Positions 58,401-60,555 of a DNA stretch of 64,000 nucleotides are shown piece after piece. The notes under the pieces were generated by a model that was not told where the DNA came from, did not search any database, and was given only the letters and a program-made list of their open reading frames with translations. The DNA is from Symsagittifera roscoffensis (Eukaryota > Xenacoelomorpha > Acoela > Convolutidae). How positions within the stretch are numbered: position 1 is the first letter of the stretch; each line of letters starts with the position of its first letter. The translations under genes were made by a program, and so were the position numbers. The DNA lies in contig NC_087067.1 of NCBI RefSeq assembly GCF_963678635.1, forward strand, positions 15,197,639 through 15,261,638, read 5' to 3'.

Positions 58401-60555
58401 CTCTTTTTAAAGGTCAGCCTTAATGAAGGCTGAACCAAATTAGAGCGAAAAGACGGTTAAAATAGGTTTTTTTGGGGGTCGAACCTGGTTACGGAGCATC
58501 CGATCAAGTTCGGGGCATATTTACGTGCTAGAAAGGAAATGACCTAGGCGGGATTCGAACTGGTGCCGAACCCGCCGGGACGCTCGGCTACTGTATACGC
58601 TTGGCTACTGTCCCTATAAGCATTTACATTTATACTCTTGTTTTATATTTGCGCTGCAACAAAGATGTTGCAGTTATAGAGGGTTATGAGAATCTTGAAA
58701 ACTAAATCTCATTTGGAAAAACCCGCATTAAATCAAACAATTTCCAAATTTTGAAATTTTTGAATGTTTCATAATTTTAACTAAAAATGGTCAAACAACT
58801 GAAAAAGGCGAGCGTTTCCTACTATAAGAACAAAAACTTGGAGCCTTTGAGTGAAATTCATAATCAAATGCTATTTAAATTTTGGTTCTGAGTTTTTAAG
58901 GATGGTGAATGGCTATGTCACTGCTTCTCAGCCAAACGTCCTTTGATTCAAGAATTACCATGATTTGTACTCTTAGCTTACAGGTGAAGCGACATTGTGC
59001 AGCCGAAAATGAAAGTATACCAAAAAATATACAATGAATGTAGTTTTAACCAGGGGCACAACAGATGATTTACGCACTGAGTTGAAAAACTCTTAAGTTG
59101 TTCATTTCTCTCGTGGATAAATTGGTAAATAATAAGCTTAAATTTATATGCAGGAGATGTCCAGTCCGTTGGCGGAAACATCGAGCCTTTGGACTCTGTC
59201 CAATGGGAAAGGCCCAACTTCCCGAGAGCAATCACCCTTGGCAGTATTTCTTGCCCCCACCATCCCCAATTCCAGGGGGGCACTCTAGTGTACATTGGAG
59301 GACTGCAGTTGCAGTTTACAGATGAGGGGGAGGGGGGAGTTGATGAACGCGTGGGGGGAGTGGAAAAAATCCCGACAGTTTGGCTGGCCGATTCGGATAC
59401 TTTGCAGCCGCGGATGGACCTGAAGATTTCTCAGTTTATTCGGCCAAGTGAACTCATAACGATGAATTTTCAGATGGCGGCACATGAAGAGGTACATCAG
59501 AACTGGGTTATTCTCGTAGCAGAGAGACCGCTGGGCCGAAATTTTTGAAACAACAAATCCTCCAAAATTTCAAAATATTTGGCGCAATTTTCGATCTTTG
59601 TTTCACTCTGCCTCAACAAATGTTCTAACCTAATTTAGAACGTTTAATTCAAAAACCTAATCTCTGTGTTCTGAAATTTAAAATTTTATTGAGACTTTTT
59701 AATAAAAAAATATGCCAAAAATGAAGCCTTGAGCAACTCTTTTGTTTAAAAAAAATGGCCCATTTTAGATAAATTAGATTTTTGGATTAAGGTTTTTATG
59801 TACTGAAATGAGTGAAAATTATCTTTCAGACTTGAAACTGGACAAAATTAGGTTAATCTTAATTATTTTTGTCAAAGAGAGGGATATTACAAACAGCTTA
59901 GAACTAATTATATTATCTCTAAATTAGGGATTAAATAAGGATTTATTAGAGTAATTATATAATCAATGAACTCAAGTACTTTCAGGTATTGGTGATTCAC
60001 GTCGTAAATACTGAGAGTTTCTACATTTTCCACAATCAGCAATTCGCGTGCCGACTCAAAGCCAGAGTTGCTCCTGGAATTAGCCAGATGGAACTAAGAG
60101 CCGGCGGCCGACTGATTCTAGGCAGCGCACAAGAAGAGACCCTAAGTGTACTCATCTTATTGCAGAAAGGGGGGACTAAGTTCAAGTTCCAGGACCGACA
60201 GAGACCTAGTTGGGGTCCGGTCAGAGCTCGAAGAGGGGTGTTTGTAGTTCCCAATGACGAAGGCGACATCGTAGTTGTCGGCGATTTGGATCTCAGTGAC
60301 GTCGGCAAACAACCGCCAGACGAAGTGGAAACCCGAGGGGAGGTCGAGAGTGAAAATAGAGCCACGACAGCGGCGGAGGGTTTCAGAGGGATCAAAAAAA
60401 GTCGTCTAGTCTTGTACAACTGTGCCTCTAGAAGTACTGAAGTATACGACACTTATGATAGTCCACATTATATGAGGCAGTTTGCAGGTCTTCAAGGAGG
60501 GGTTTTGCAGGGGAGAGACGAAGGCGATAAGCTGTTCTTGTTCAAACTAGACTAG
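21172..60555 (+). CDS. RING / B-box / coiled-coil protein, 15 exons, TRIM-like, galectin-like C-terminus
   Basis: Exons: 21172-21234, 22779-22997, 29517-29627 (end uncertain), 30391-30636 (start uncertain), 33221-33395, 34165-34239, 34510-34613, 35196-35319, 37857-38148, 38480-38631, 40307-40618, 40960-41400, 42475-42600, 59154-59491, 59986-60555. Together they give 3,348 nt, an exact 1,116 codons including the stop. All junctions keep phase; only the exon 3/4 join is not a plain GT-AG. Domain order: RING (residues about 15-130 with an insertion), B-box (about 132-162), coiled coil to about 260, low-complexity Ser/Gly/Asn-rich middle, then beta-rich C-terminal part. The RING and B-box suggest an E3 ubiquitin ligase of the TRIM class; substrate unknown. 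No family symbol can be given. Confidence 0.8.
21235..22778. other. Intron 1 of RING gene
   Basis: Contains one copy of the dispersed repeat (21.29-21.46 kb). It also has a diverged direct duplication: TTTTTATGTATATGTGTCAAT.CAGTTGAAAA occurs at about 21,590 and 22,014, followed each time by AAGCTTT and a 'GCGCTG' block. No coding signal. Confidence 0.5.
21285..21465. repeat. Dispersed 'GGCGCC' repeat, intron 1 copy
   Basis: The best-preserved core: TTTTTCGGCGCGCGCTCCCC, CTCAAAATTAGTATA, TTGGCGCCGAAGGCGCCC, TTAGAAAAATTTTAGGGTCC and CAAAAATGGGTATCTCAAAA in order. It ends at CCCCTAAATCCGCTGG. The GCGGATTTAGGGG-type end recurs at 23.50 kb and, in altered form, at 41.60 and 41.96 kb. Confidence 0.6.
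22779..22997 (+). CDS. RING gene exon 2: central RING with 47-residue insertion
   Basis: Acceptor AATCCAG, phase 0. VIEDPVTLPCGHVFC gives Zn ligands 3-5 with normal spacing (C-x11-C-x-H-x2-C). A Gly/Lys/Glu-rich stretch of 47 residues follows, then SCVASLSRGRRQ with ligand 6. In ordinary C3HC4 RINGs only two residues separate ligands 5 and 6. The insertion has no clean phase-preserving intron inside it. Donor ACAG|GTGGGG, phase 0. Confidence 0.75.
23490..23521. repeat. Left stump of dispersed repeat interrupted by LTR element
   Basis: CCAGGGGCGGATTTAGGGGG followed by a G-run abuts the LTR element directly. The other side of the element (from 28,644) resumes with AGGGGGAGGGGCGAACG and the rest of a repeat copy. 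So the LTR element inserted into this repeat, with the duplicated target hidden in the G-run. Confidence 0.55.
23522..24076 (+). repeat. 5' LTR
   Basis: Starts with three 46-bp tandem units (TGTTCTGA at 23,522, 23,568 and 23,614), the third diverging after the first bases. A TATA box (TATATAA, 23,743-23,749) is followed by a TCAAATCTC-rich leader. AATAAA at 23,976-23,981 could serve poly(A) addition. The end GTTTGGAATA matches the 3' copy. The first unit may be flanking duplication, not true LTR. Confidence 0.82.
24078..24100 (+). promoter_or_regulatory. Primer-binding-site candidate
   Basis: TTGGTGCGACCAGTGAGG directly follows the 5' LTR. The TGG start pairs with a tRNA CCA end, as expected of a PBS. 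I could not assign the tRNA species. Confidence 0.5.
24110..24480 (+). repeat. AT-rich minisatellite in the retroelement leader
   Basis: About twenty diverged units built from TCAAAA(A)TTGAAATTA occupy the leader between PBS and gag. Unit length drifts around 16-20 bp. It is non-coding. Confidence 0.7.
24523..25104 (+). pseudogene. gag-like region, interrupted
   Basis: ATG at 24,523 begins MADHPIAHPNLS. The pattern (FSGNDSDLNARACWTSVV, then ALECYTDEV and ELKNLFLKRF) is that of an LTR-element capsid: a target phrase, a helix-rich core and a 'W..L...F...F' segment. An in-frame TAA lies at 24,715-24,717 and another at 24,895-24,897. A Pro/Ser/Lys-rich remainder continues in another frame to about 25,100. 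No zinc knuckle was seen. Gag would form the particle; here it is broken. Confidence 0.55.
25107..26882 (+). pseudogene. env-like glycoprotein region, one frame with four TAA stops
   Basis: A single frame runs from ATG 25,107 to TAG 26,880-26,882 with TAA at 25,155, 25,464, 26,073 and 26,616 (first bases). The frame holds an N-terminal hydrophobic signal-like segment (FWVAIYTILILPQQICAF, about 25,236), multiple cysteines and a C-terminal membrane anchor (CGLLFASFLFVKFILDALVF, about 26,625) with a short cytoplasmic tail. This is the layout of a viral-type surface glycoprotein. The cysteine pattern recalls env proteins some invertebrate LTR elements acquired from negative-strand (chuvirus-like) viruses, from memory and unverified. 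Around 25,467-25,490 another frame reads more plausibly, so paired indels there are possible. Confidence 0.6.
26966..27643 (+). CDS. Intact 225-codon ORF of unknown function in LTR element
   Basis: ATG at 26,966 comes after an in-frame TAG and directly after TTTTATGTATTAG|GAA, which resembles a 3' splice site. It may therefore be expressed from a spliced transcript. The protein starts acidic (MPTDILHTPIEEDLLDFENL), has a Pro/Lys/Ser-rich middle, a central segment with YHPYQNGNGAYRVVNPQ, and a C-terminal heptad-like helix (NRINQMQKTITVLREKNKGL). No signal peptide, membrane segment, zinc motif or enzyme motif is seen. It has no stops while its neighbours gag and env do. I do not recognise the family. 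Confidence 0.6.
   Translation: MPTDILHTPIEEDLLDFENLLSLNDPLEMPSKIINPINQPKLNTNFKIPKVKNSNCIQKRKAIVRPFKILPSSSTRQNLESETVIVHQSANSLELESKIAIQVKKEQNLNPRKPPKFDTSLNYALSPFINQFKVDTYHPYQNGNGAYRVVNPQLSHQHICVPAAFITAQMQTPILDSYKNQLQKNYINDLNRINQMQKTITVLREKNKGLSNKYLSLKTQVEGNY
27872..27971 (+). repeat. 25-bp tandem repeat, four units
   Basis: Units start at 27,872, 27,897, 27,922 and 27,947. Each reads CAA(G/A)CAGCCATTC(T/A)TCAACC plus CGACTA-like ending. They are nearly identical, so the expansion is recent. It lies in the 3' untranslated part of the LTR element. Confidence 0.85.
28134..28643 (+). repeat. 3' LTR
   Basis: Matches the 5' LTR but has only two of the 46-bp units (28,134 and 28,180). TATA box TATATAA at about 28,310-28,316. 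The AATAAA of the 5' copy is AATAAG here. Directly followed by AGGGGG, resuming the interrupted repeat. Confidence 0.82.
28644..28875. repeat. Dispersed repeat, right part (interrupted copy)
   Basis: GGATTCGACCCCCTGCCG, CCCCTTTGTACTATTTTGAG, CATTTTTGGTGGCGGACC, then GCGCGCGCCGAAAAAACGCG: the reverse order and strand of the 21.29 kb copy. GGATTCGACCC is B-box-like. Confidence 0.55.
29517..29627 (+). CDS. RING gene exon 3: last RING ligands
   Basis: Acceptor ACTCAG after a long pyrimidine tract, phase 0. VLCVVCHANFQLKPDQF supplies ligands 7 and 8 (C-x2-C) and a typical post-RING hydrophobic turn, then SPYLAQLIQHIAQLAEKQ. No GT occurs before this frame becomes AT-rich. AAACAG|GCTCAG at 29,627 is a GC donor candidate in phase 0. 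Confidence 0.72.
30068..30133. repeat. Triplicated GAAATTCTCTTAAG
   Basis: GAAATTCTCTTAAG occurs three times in about 65 bp (near 30,068, 30,089 and 30,111), twice followed by AACCAATTG. It is a local tandem array in intron 3. Confidence 0.65.
30391..30636 (+). CDS. RING gene exon 4: B-box and start of coiled coil
   Basis: RLCARHVGYLKEFRCRDC followed by HEDICRLCWRSHVRH gives C-x2-H-x8-C-x2-C-x4-C-x2-C-x3-H-x2-H, the B-box2 ligand pattern. Charged helix (RARFENKKREADMDRKLQ) begins the coiled coil. Start is either after GATGAG (30,390; phase 0, fits the GC donor of exon 3) or after ATCAG (30,383; phase 2). Donor CACAG|GTAGTT, phase 0. Confidence 0.78.
31395..31490 (-). repeat. Partial TGTTCCGACT MITE-like copy
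   Basis: TTGTTCCGACTTTC at about 31,404, followed by ATGGAATATTTGCGCTTGG, is the reverse complement of the right end of the copies at 14.13 and 61.34 kb. Confidence 0.5.
31623..31950. repeat. Tandem duplication, about 165-bp unit
   Basis: Two units (from about 31,623 and 31,788). Each runs TTTCTCAATCAG, AGTATATTCTGCTCGCTT, TTTTATACTATATAAATTTT, TACGTGGCTA and ends TAGCCACAGTG. TACGTGGCTA/TAGCCAC near the two ends of each unit are inverted, so each could fold on itself. Confidence 0.75.
32967..33155. repeat. Tandem duplication, about 90-bp unit
   Basis: AAATAGGCAAATTGGTCAAC...AAAAATGACTAGAAAAA...AATCCTAAAATG occurs twice in succession just before exon 5. The units differ by small indels. Confidence 0.7.
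33221..33395 (+). CDS. RING gene exon 5: coiled coil
   Basis: Acceptor TTTAATAG, phase 0. VQLCHEALESERQVVCSLRE begins a helix continuing to LNTFMHTARNTLLQS. It shows heptad-like spacing of Leu/Val as in the TRIM coiled coil. Donor CAAG|GTACAA, phase 1. Confidence 0.82.
33510..33985. other. Intronic block of different composition, possible solo LTR
   Basis: This part of intron 5 is less AT-rich than its flanks and lacks homopolymer runs. It has TATA-like words (GTATATAACTAG, CATATAAACTGC) and mixed promoter-like sequence. It could be a solo LTR or an old element, but no second copy or target duplication is present in this window. Confidence 0.25.
34165..34239 (+). CDS. RING gene exon 6: short linker
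   Basis: Acceptor ATTGCAG, phase 1. Encodes a Ser/Gly/Lys-rich linker (LNSEKRKASGGFQSSSGRG). Donor ACAG|GTGAGT is a consensus site, phase 1. Confidence 0.75.
34510..34613 (+). CDS. RING gene exon 7: Ser-rich linker
   Basis: Acceptor GAAACAG, phase 1. GDQGGHYGLYNDSGDKW then SASLSSLSDSFYDSSRSQ, a likely disordered and phosphorylatable segment. Donor CACAG|GTCAGT, phase 0. Confidence 0.75.
34640..34875. repeat. Dispersed repeat, copy just after exon 7
   Basis: GGGATTCGACCCCTTGCCG, TTTGTACTATTTTGAGATAT, GTGACGGACC, GCCTTCGGCGCC, then AAAAAACGCAATTTTTTG. Same orientation as the 28.65 kb copy. It begins about 30 bp after the exon 7 donor. Confidence 0.6.
35196..35319 (+). CDS. RING gene exon 8
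   Basis: Acceptor TTTTATAG, phase 0. VPNQLAEVVAYLVQQRNNK, then a basic, Gln/His/Ser-rich tail. Helical first half. Donor TCAG|GTATGT, phase 1. Confidence 0.75.
35320..37856. other. Intron 8 of RING gene
   Basis: AT-rich. A diverged pair (AAAAGTGTAA.GGTCAC.AAAAAC near 36.70 and 37.05 kb) suggests an old duplication of about 345 bp. A small inverted motif around ATGTGACATC lies at 35.59-35.66 kb. A long imperfect inverted repeat lies at 37.65-37.81 kb. No gene. Confidence 0.5.
37648..37808. repeat. Imperfect inverted repeat (CACATTTCGCCCC) before exon 9
   Basis: The left half has four CA(C/T)ATTTCGCC(C) words and the right half the inverse (GGGCAAAATGTGTGAGGGG, GTGAAATGTG, GGGGCGAAACGTGG). 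Arms of about 70-75 bp meet near 37,735. It ends about 50 bp before the exon 9 acceptor, so the pre-mRNA could form a long stem there. Confidence 0.7.
37857..38148 (+). CDS. RING gene exon 9: Pro/Ser/Arg-rich region
   Basis: Acceptor CAAACAG, phase 1. ADAVSYDCLGVKPESPYHGE, then Pro-rich and Arg-rich sequence with YVPARMPPPVGIGG and QSRRDSDPDSFAYFGRR. Predicted disordered. Donor GGAG|GTACTC, phase 2, matching exon 10. Confidence 0.75.
38255..38365 (+). repeat. tRNA-derived SINE, copy 2
   Basis: AGTGGTGAAGTGGCTAAA (A-box position) and GGTCGTTGAACCAAGGCCC (degenerate B box), then ATAATTTCAAAAACC...TTGCTAG. These blocks align in order with the 2.33 kb copy. It lies in intron 9 of the RING gene. 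Confidence 0.5.
38480..38631 (+). CDS. RING gene exon 10: charged plus poly-Gly
   Basis: Acceptor TTTTTATAG, phase 2. YDKELPRNRRAQLYDRITEE then THGGTGTTGGGGGGAGTAG. Two phase-1 donors compete: GCGG|GTATGG at 38,613 and GGAG|GTATGG at 38,631; the second has the better exon side. The frame stays open beyond them to a TAA near 38,729, so a read-through ending is possible. Confidence 0.68.
38783..39124 (+). other. Open frame of 113 codons in intron 10, unknown
   Basis: The C-terminal half is cysteine-rich (FNCKKCCEAKRNNMQAAKCG) and could be a decayed zinc-finger fragment. It faces the antisense FLYWCH fragment beside it. No start context, splice signals or homolog recognised. Possibly transposon remains. 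Confidence 0.25.
39284..39815 (-). pseudogene. FLYWCH-type zinc-finger fragment
   Basis: On the minus strand a frame opens near 39,815 and holds KDNQLLLISGHENYLKRKNK, WNCSKYQAHRCRA and EHNHD, the FLYWCH arrangement (aromatic start, W-x-C, C, H-x-H). After EKSRT (39,556) a stop intervenes. A related frame continues (IESNTSTVAVATTIQP...) to 39,284, so there is a frameshift. FLYWCH domains bind DNA or protein and often travel with Mutator-type transposons in invertebrates. It lies in intron 10 of the RING gene, antisense. Confidence 0.6.
40307..40618 (+). CDS. RING gene exon 11 with poly-Asn tract
   Basis: Acceptor TTTCAG, phase 1. GTTVWVSDAHEYETIPTLSL, then an Asn run of about 25 residues, then a basic/Gly region (GGIQRKYSSALTYEKP). 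Donor GGGAG|GTTAGC, phase 1. The Asn run is coded almost purely by AAC, an expandable microsatellite. Confidence 0.75.
40391..40463 (+). repeat. Coding AAT/AAC microsatellite
   Basis: A few AAT triplets followed by about twenty AAC triplets encode the Asn run of exon 11. Repeat purity implies length variation between individuals. Confidence 0.9.
40960..41400 (+). CDS. RING gene exon 12: Ser/Thr-rich region
   Basis: Acceptor TTACCAG, phase 1. YEHRLSNPALIRSETIIGSE, then Ser/Thr/Gly/Ala-rich sequence, FTNEPTPSFYCARVSGEG and ALYETVPRHDSINERHG. Predicted disordered. Donor AAGAAGG|GTGAGA, phase 1. Confidence 0.78.
41585..41990. repeat. Dispersed repeat, longest copy, with inverted ends
   Basis: Left end GGGGCGGATCTAGGATTTTC; right end CGCAAAATCCGCTACGGGG, roughly the inverse. 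The core has TGGCGCGCTCTCCTCCATCA, ATTTAGTATATATTGGCACC and CCAAAAATGGAGCTCTTGAA. The inverted GCGGAT ends suggest a non-autonomous DNA transposon (hAT-like ends are one possibility; no 8-bp target duplication confirmed). Confidence 0.55.
42475..42600 (+). CDS. RING gene exon 13
   Basis: Acceptor CTTCAG, phase 1. GGGSLVVGAFCASSSLLYQV, then KGNSIRRSVWKPDSSQLASG. Donor CCCG|GTGAGA, phase 1. The BEL/Pao element begins only about 25 bp beyond this donor. Confidence 0.78.
42626..43065 (-). repeat. BEL/Pao 3' LTR (end truncated)
   Basis: Begins on the minus strand with TGTTGCAGCGCAAA directly after a purine tract (TTTAGGGGTGGAGGA, 43,066-43,080 in reverse). It matches the other LTR until about 42,626-42,644, where the last 54 or so bases of the 5' copy are missing. 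It contains a tRNA-like module with a B box (GGTTCGAATCT, 42,959-42,969 in reverse). Confidence 0.85.
42950..43020 (-). repeat. tRNA-like module inside the BEL LTR
   Basis: Minus strand: GACAGTAGCCAAGCG (A-box-like, as in Ser/Leu tRNAs) then GGTTCGAATCTCGCC (B box). The second LTR copy (58.55-58.62 kb) has the A-box part twice. Intact boxes suggest a Pol III-type promoter captured in the LTR. Confidence 0.5.
43066..43675 (-). pseudogene. BEL/Pao integrase, C-terminal part, with deletion
   Basis: TRAVHIEVVPSLDTSSC (first catalytic Asp region upstream) and IMSDNGTNFVG (second Asp) are present. The sequence then jumps to LVRSVKRVLYDTL. The segment normally carrying HFGGxWER with the catalytic Glu is absent, implying an internal deletion of roughly 50 codons. 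The end (LARILRLHYGKDGCAR) follows after a further frame change. Confidence 0.75.
43771..45378 (-). CDS. BEL/Pao pol: RT tail, RNase H, integrase zinc domain
   Basis: Open 535-codon frame. SSVFDPIGLVAPYTVKARLL and RIELHMFGDSSQDVFCAVAF are hallmark BEL/Pao post-RT and RNase H sequences. TDSTTVLQWLHS carries an RNase H Asp. Near the end HLHVRNFHQGLDYMR and CVACRKRKAQ form the HHCC zinc domain of integrase. This is the largest uninterrupted piece of the element. RT itself lies upstream in other frames. Confidence 0.85.
   Translation of the reverse strand: MHKLGRFRLKKIVSNVPDVITALDPDNRASNASLKDICASPDQSSHVLGLKWDHVKDTLIISRGVDRPLDKAITQRTALSFVSSVFDPIGLVAPYTVKARLLLKDIWRISGQKWDDDLPEEIKKQFLEWHSGLHLLGFLTIPRSYFTEPFDRIELHMFGDSSQDVFCAVAFLRARLASSHQTELAFVFGKARVAPMKALSIPKVELEAALLATRLKEEILKGLSFKVTDIFMWTDSTTVLQWLHSCSKLPVFFGNRIGEILESTTPDQWHYILSSDNPADTGTRWISSEALKESSWVNGPSILRTTDWPFKPDARVIDKIRLKRPSCDIDICLENSSIFVVDVLTEQNLPFGKWKRFNSIVKYKRTVAFLLRWLPSHKHFRSSILEITDPSEMDIAEQKLNYLSQGETFPSELKLIRAGKVITRNSRIAKYSPLIGPAGILRSTGRISPLVNSNFDSKHPILLDARHAVVRLLVQHLHVRNFHQGLDYMRAVVNLKYVVLNLRWLLRNIENTCVACRKRKAQTVTHIMADLPLKG
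45379..46147 (-). pseudogene. BEL/Pao reverse transcriptase, frameshifted
   Basis: WYLPHHPALNSNKPGKMRRV, LNGASKCHGASLNKSLLVGP and YAVSADIEG (first catalytic Asp) are in one frame to about 45,600, where QPSLR breaks into another frame. The YIDDYLDSF catalytic box is readable on the minus strand around 45,430-45,460. At least one frameshift separates the two Asp motifs. Confidence 0.8.
46117..47229 (-). CDS. BEL/Pao zinc knuckles and aspartic protease
   Basis: CSVCKGQHALWNC and CFACLQSNHSFRNC are CCHC-type knuckles that bind element RNA. LCDSASTHSWIS is the retropepsin active site of BEL elements (D-S-A-S in place of D-S/T-G). The frame continues upstream through a single TGA (47,227-47,229) into gag, so gag and protease were one polyprotein. 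Confidence 0.82.
   Translation of the reverse strand, partial: PILLDFNEWLKEKAEGHERLKTINYKVKSEEPVKQKVGTKVFASNAKVSDRTKEKPKFPPCSVCKGQHALWNCAVFKEKNAKQRAKHVAEQKLCFACLQSNHSFRNCSKARKCPKPDCESTHNVLLHGAEKIFRPKVTKSSPASGNTNSKHVSTNAAVGDIHSQESTRGLLPVASLAVSSDATITNSLALCDSASTHSWISADLVKRLDLVGTPVNSTINGFNSTSLMKTHQVSFQVSAETNNSEFSFSFRAHVKDHICIGSDSISIPELQEKYPQLAPIKPIHFKYEEVKIIIGQDFYHAIRPVEYLLGEDSISPSAVRLPIGWVLSGPLPPSFKSNSSCFKCVVEDMSLADQFKTLGTSWSPMEPSSR
47230..49285 (-). pseudogene. BEL/Pao gag, fragmented
   Basis: ATG at 49,285 starts MEVKFQKKIKKLFEKRSNLE, a charged coiled-coil N-terminus typical of BEL gag, running to 48,710. A Pro/Val/Ser-rich linker (48,231-47,788) and the conserved capsid part (LNWHEWFGQF near 47,650, then IAEYSYSGVLYKDALATLQ...KFRQPHAVV) follow. 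Frames change between these pieces. Confidence 0.72.
49520..49880. repeat. 200-bp diverged direct duplication
   Basis: Unit 1 about 49,527-49,725, unit 2 about 49,728-49,880. Shared blocks: CCAATGG.GTGGG, TTCCAACAAC.CAC.CGG, AACCTG.GGATGAAA, AACTTAA, CTTACC. Confidence 0.65.
50690..50954 (-). pseudogene. Longin-domain-like fragment (VAMP7/Sec22 type), host-derived?
   Basis: Minus-strand frame: LHQLMRLLSHTILHDDVLYL, VISDLESAYVTPYNFLTEVK, RRF, later SPFAFIREFPG. The pattern 'YL.I.D' followed by 'NFL.E.K.RF' and 'PFAF.REF' is that of the longin domain of R-SNAREs, which steers vesicle fusion. A related AF.REF phrase also opens the fragment next to the Gypsy LTR, so part is duplicated. No other exons are visible. 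It could be captured host sequence or a pseudogene piece. Confidence 0.35.
50954..51264 (-). repeat. Gypsy 3' LTR
   Basis: Minus strand begins TGTGGTACTGCAGCATCCAC right after the purine tract and ends GGAATATCACA. It is nearly identical to the 57.86 kb copy except for a few substitutions and the first 15-20 bases. Confidence 0.85.
51402..53622 (-). pseudogene. Gypsy integrase with very long C-terminal tail
   Basis: The zinc domain (HNHRGHPGQEAM...CRECTRYGKN, HHCC), core Asp (QLDYAGPL), second Asp (KTDQFSGF) and Glu (GLVERTIQTIK) are visible to about 53,086. A small frame change follows, then FEAHFGRLPKTEF to a TAA at 52,814. The same frame continues through MSTQERNRARTLRNLL to 51,908: a charged tail with YRKSDLVMIP (SH3-like end of integrases) and Lys/Glu-rich low complexity. 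After another shift it ends RRSKRTTKNQGPKRLGSPVK and a short domain to 51,402. Confidence 0.75.
53695..54660 (-). other. Gypsy RNase H-integrase linker, fragmented
   Basis: Charged, low-complexity frames (e.g. KKKTVRIGDCRTQEESDKLT, then AKSIIEVDLTAEDDDHSQE) fill about 1 kb where Gypsy elements usually have a shorter spacer. The RNase H end VDYLYREP (normally DYLSR) reads in a shifted frame near 54,72x-54,70x. It may be an insertion or a family-specific spacer. Confidence 0.5.
54728..55207 (-). CDS. Gypsy RNase H
   Basis: RVKCDGSHSGLGASLEQ (Asp), KYSTNELELLAVVW (Glu) and FVIVTDHKALTSAL (Asp) give the three metal ligands of RNase H, followed by RLTRWVDRLLPYQFKIVHIP and PGKDMG before a frameshift. 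Removes RNA from the RNA-DNA hybrid during replication of the element. Confidence 0.85.
   Translation of the reverse strand: MKNFTIPVKKFEWGPEYTEVFEEIKQAVANIAKLNYYDPVRDTRVKCDGSHSGLGASLEQQTEKNEWIPISFASRYLNNQEKKYSTNELELLAVVWVVDRFKHYLLGKEFVIVTDHKALTSALEGNRSSKTYQLRLTRWVDRLLPYQFKIVHIPGKDMG
55204..56054 (-). pseudogene. Gypsy reverse transcriptase, interrupted
   Basis: Starts IPIHVQGKVEKEIEKLLVEG after an in-frame TGA (56,052). SDCFIAPIVITVKKDDSIKL and NRQLYKNKYQMPNVEEL lead to a TAA (55,806). VLDLKYAYSQL (first Asp) follows, then a frameshift near 55,690, then TGFYGLADMPAEFQKAMD and FCFLDDIFIVSKG (catalytic LDD). Confidence 0.82.
56055..56599 (-). CDS. Gypsy aspartic protease
   Basis: YMTVDTGSPISFLNW is the retropepsin DTG(S) active site; AAFLITERRTWCILGLDLQS matches the flap-to-'ILG.D' end. 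Its frame overlaps the end of gag and is reached by a -1 shift at the A-run (56,627-56,635 on the plus strand as T9). Confidence 0.82.
56627..56635 (-). promoter_or_regulatory. -1 frameshift slippery A-run between gag and pol
   Basis: Nine A residues on the coding strand (GAG AAA AAA AAA GAG) sit about 25 nt before the gag stop. A -1 shift there leads directly into the open frame that carries the protease. Confidence 0.6.
57839..57857 (-). promoter_or_regulatory. Gypsy primer-binding site overlapping gag ATG
   Basis: TGGCGCAGTCAGCAGGA directly follows the 5' LTR end (ATATCACA). It resembles the tRNA-Ser-type PBS (TGGCGCAGTCGG...) of several Gypsy elements. The LTR's final A plus TG of the PBS forms the gag ATG. 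Confidence 0.75.
57855..58150 (-). repeat. Gypsy 5' LTR (outer edge altered)
   Basis: Matches the 3' LTR except that its first bases (TGTGGTACTGCAGCAT in the other copy) are replaced by or merged with ATGGCGCA next to the BEL PBS. No clean target duplication with the other side was found. Confidence 0.82.
58154..58174 (-). promoter_or_regulatory. BEL/Pao primer-binding site
   Basis: Minus strand TGGCGCCCCACAAGGGACAC follows the LTR end (CACATTT), similar to a tRNA-Lys-type PBS. It confirms that the 5' LTR ends near 58,177 and that the Gypsy element inserted only some 10 bp inside. Confidence 0.6.
58177..58661 (-). repeat. BEL/Pao 5' LTR
   Basis: Minus strand TGTTGCAGCGC at 58,661 to GGCGCACA near 58,177 (TGT...ACA ends). 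It contains the same tRNA-like module as the other LTR, with the A-box segment (CAGTAGCC.AGCG) duplicated. Confidence 0.85.
59154..59491 (+). CDS. RING gene exon 14: start of beta-rich C-terminal domain
   Basis: Acceptor TATGCAG, phase 1, matches exon 13 across the 16.5-kb intron. GGTLVYIGGLQLQF and IPTVWLADSDTLQPRMDLKI read as beta strands. 'G.L..I.G' at the start recalls the first strands of galectins, but the HFNPR and WGxE sugar-binding motifs are absent. Donor GAAGAG|GTACAT, phase 0. Confidence 0.75.
59986..60555 (+). CDS. RING gene exon 15: terminal exon, galectin-like half and acidic tail
   Basis: Acceptor TTTCAG, phase 0. VLVIHVVNTESFYIFHNQQF followed by ACRLKARV and ISQMELRAGG parallels the second half of a galectin (F.V.I....SF.I.VN...F..R...I..L.I.G). 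Beta-rich sequence follows, then GDIVVVGDLDLSDVG, a charged linker, and SRLVLYNCASRSTEVYDTYD. TAG at 60,553. The galectin reading is tentative. Confidence 0.72.
   Translation, partial: VLVIHVVNTESFYIFHNQQFACRLKARVAPGISQMELRAGGRLILGSAQEETLSVLILLQKGGTKFKFQDRQRPSWGPVRARRGVFVVPNDEGDIVVVGDLDLSDVGKQPPDEVETRGEVESENRATTAAEGFRGIKKSRLVLYNCASRSTEVYDTYDSPHYMRQFAGLQGGVLQGRDEGDKLFLFKLD

Larger units (their letters stand above)
42626..58661 (-). mobile_element. BEL/Pao LTR retrotransposon, decayed, with nested Gypsy
   Basis: LTRs at 42,626-43,065 and 58,177-58,661 read antisense to the host gene. Minus-strand order: 5' LTR, PBS (58,154-58,174), leader (interrupted by the Gypsy element), gag (from 49,285), zinc knuckles and protease, RT, RNase H, integrase, polypurine tract, 3' LTR. 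There are in-frame stops, frameshifts and an integrase deletion, so it cannot move itself. It fills intron 13 of the RING gene. Confidence 0.9.
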
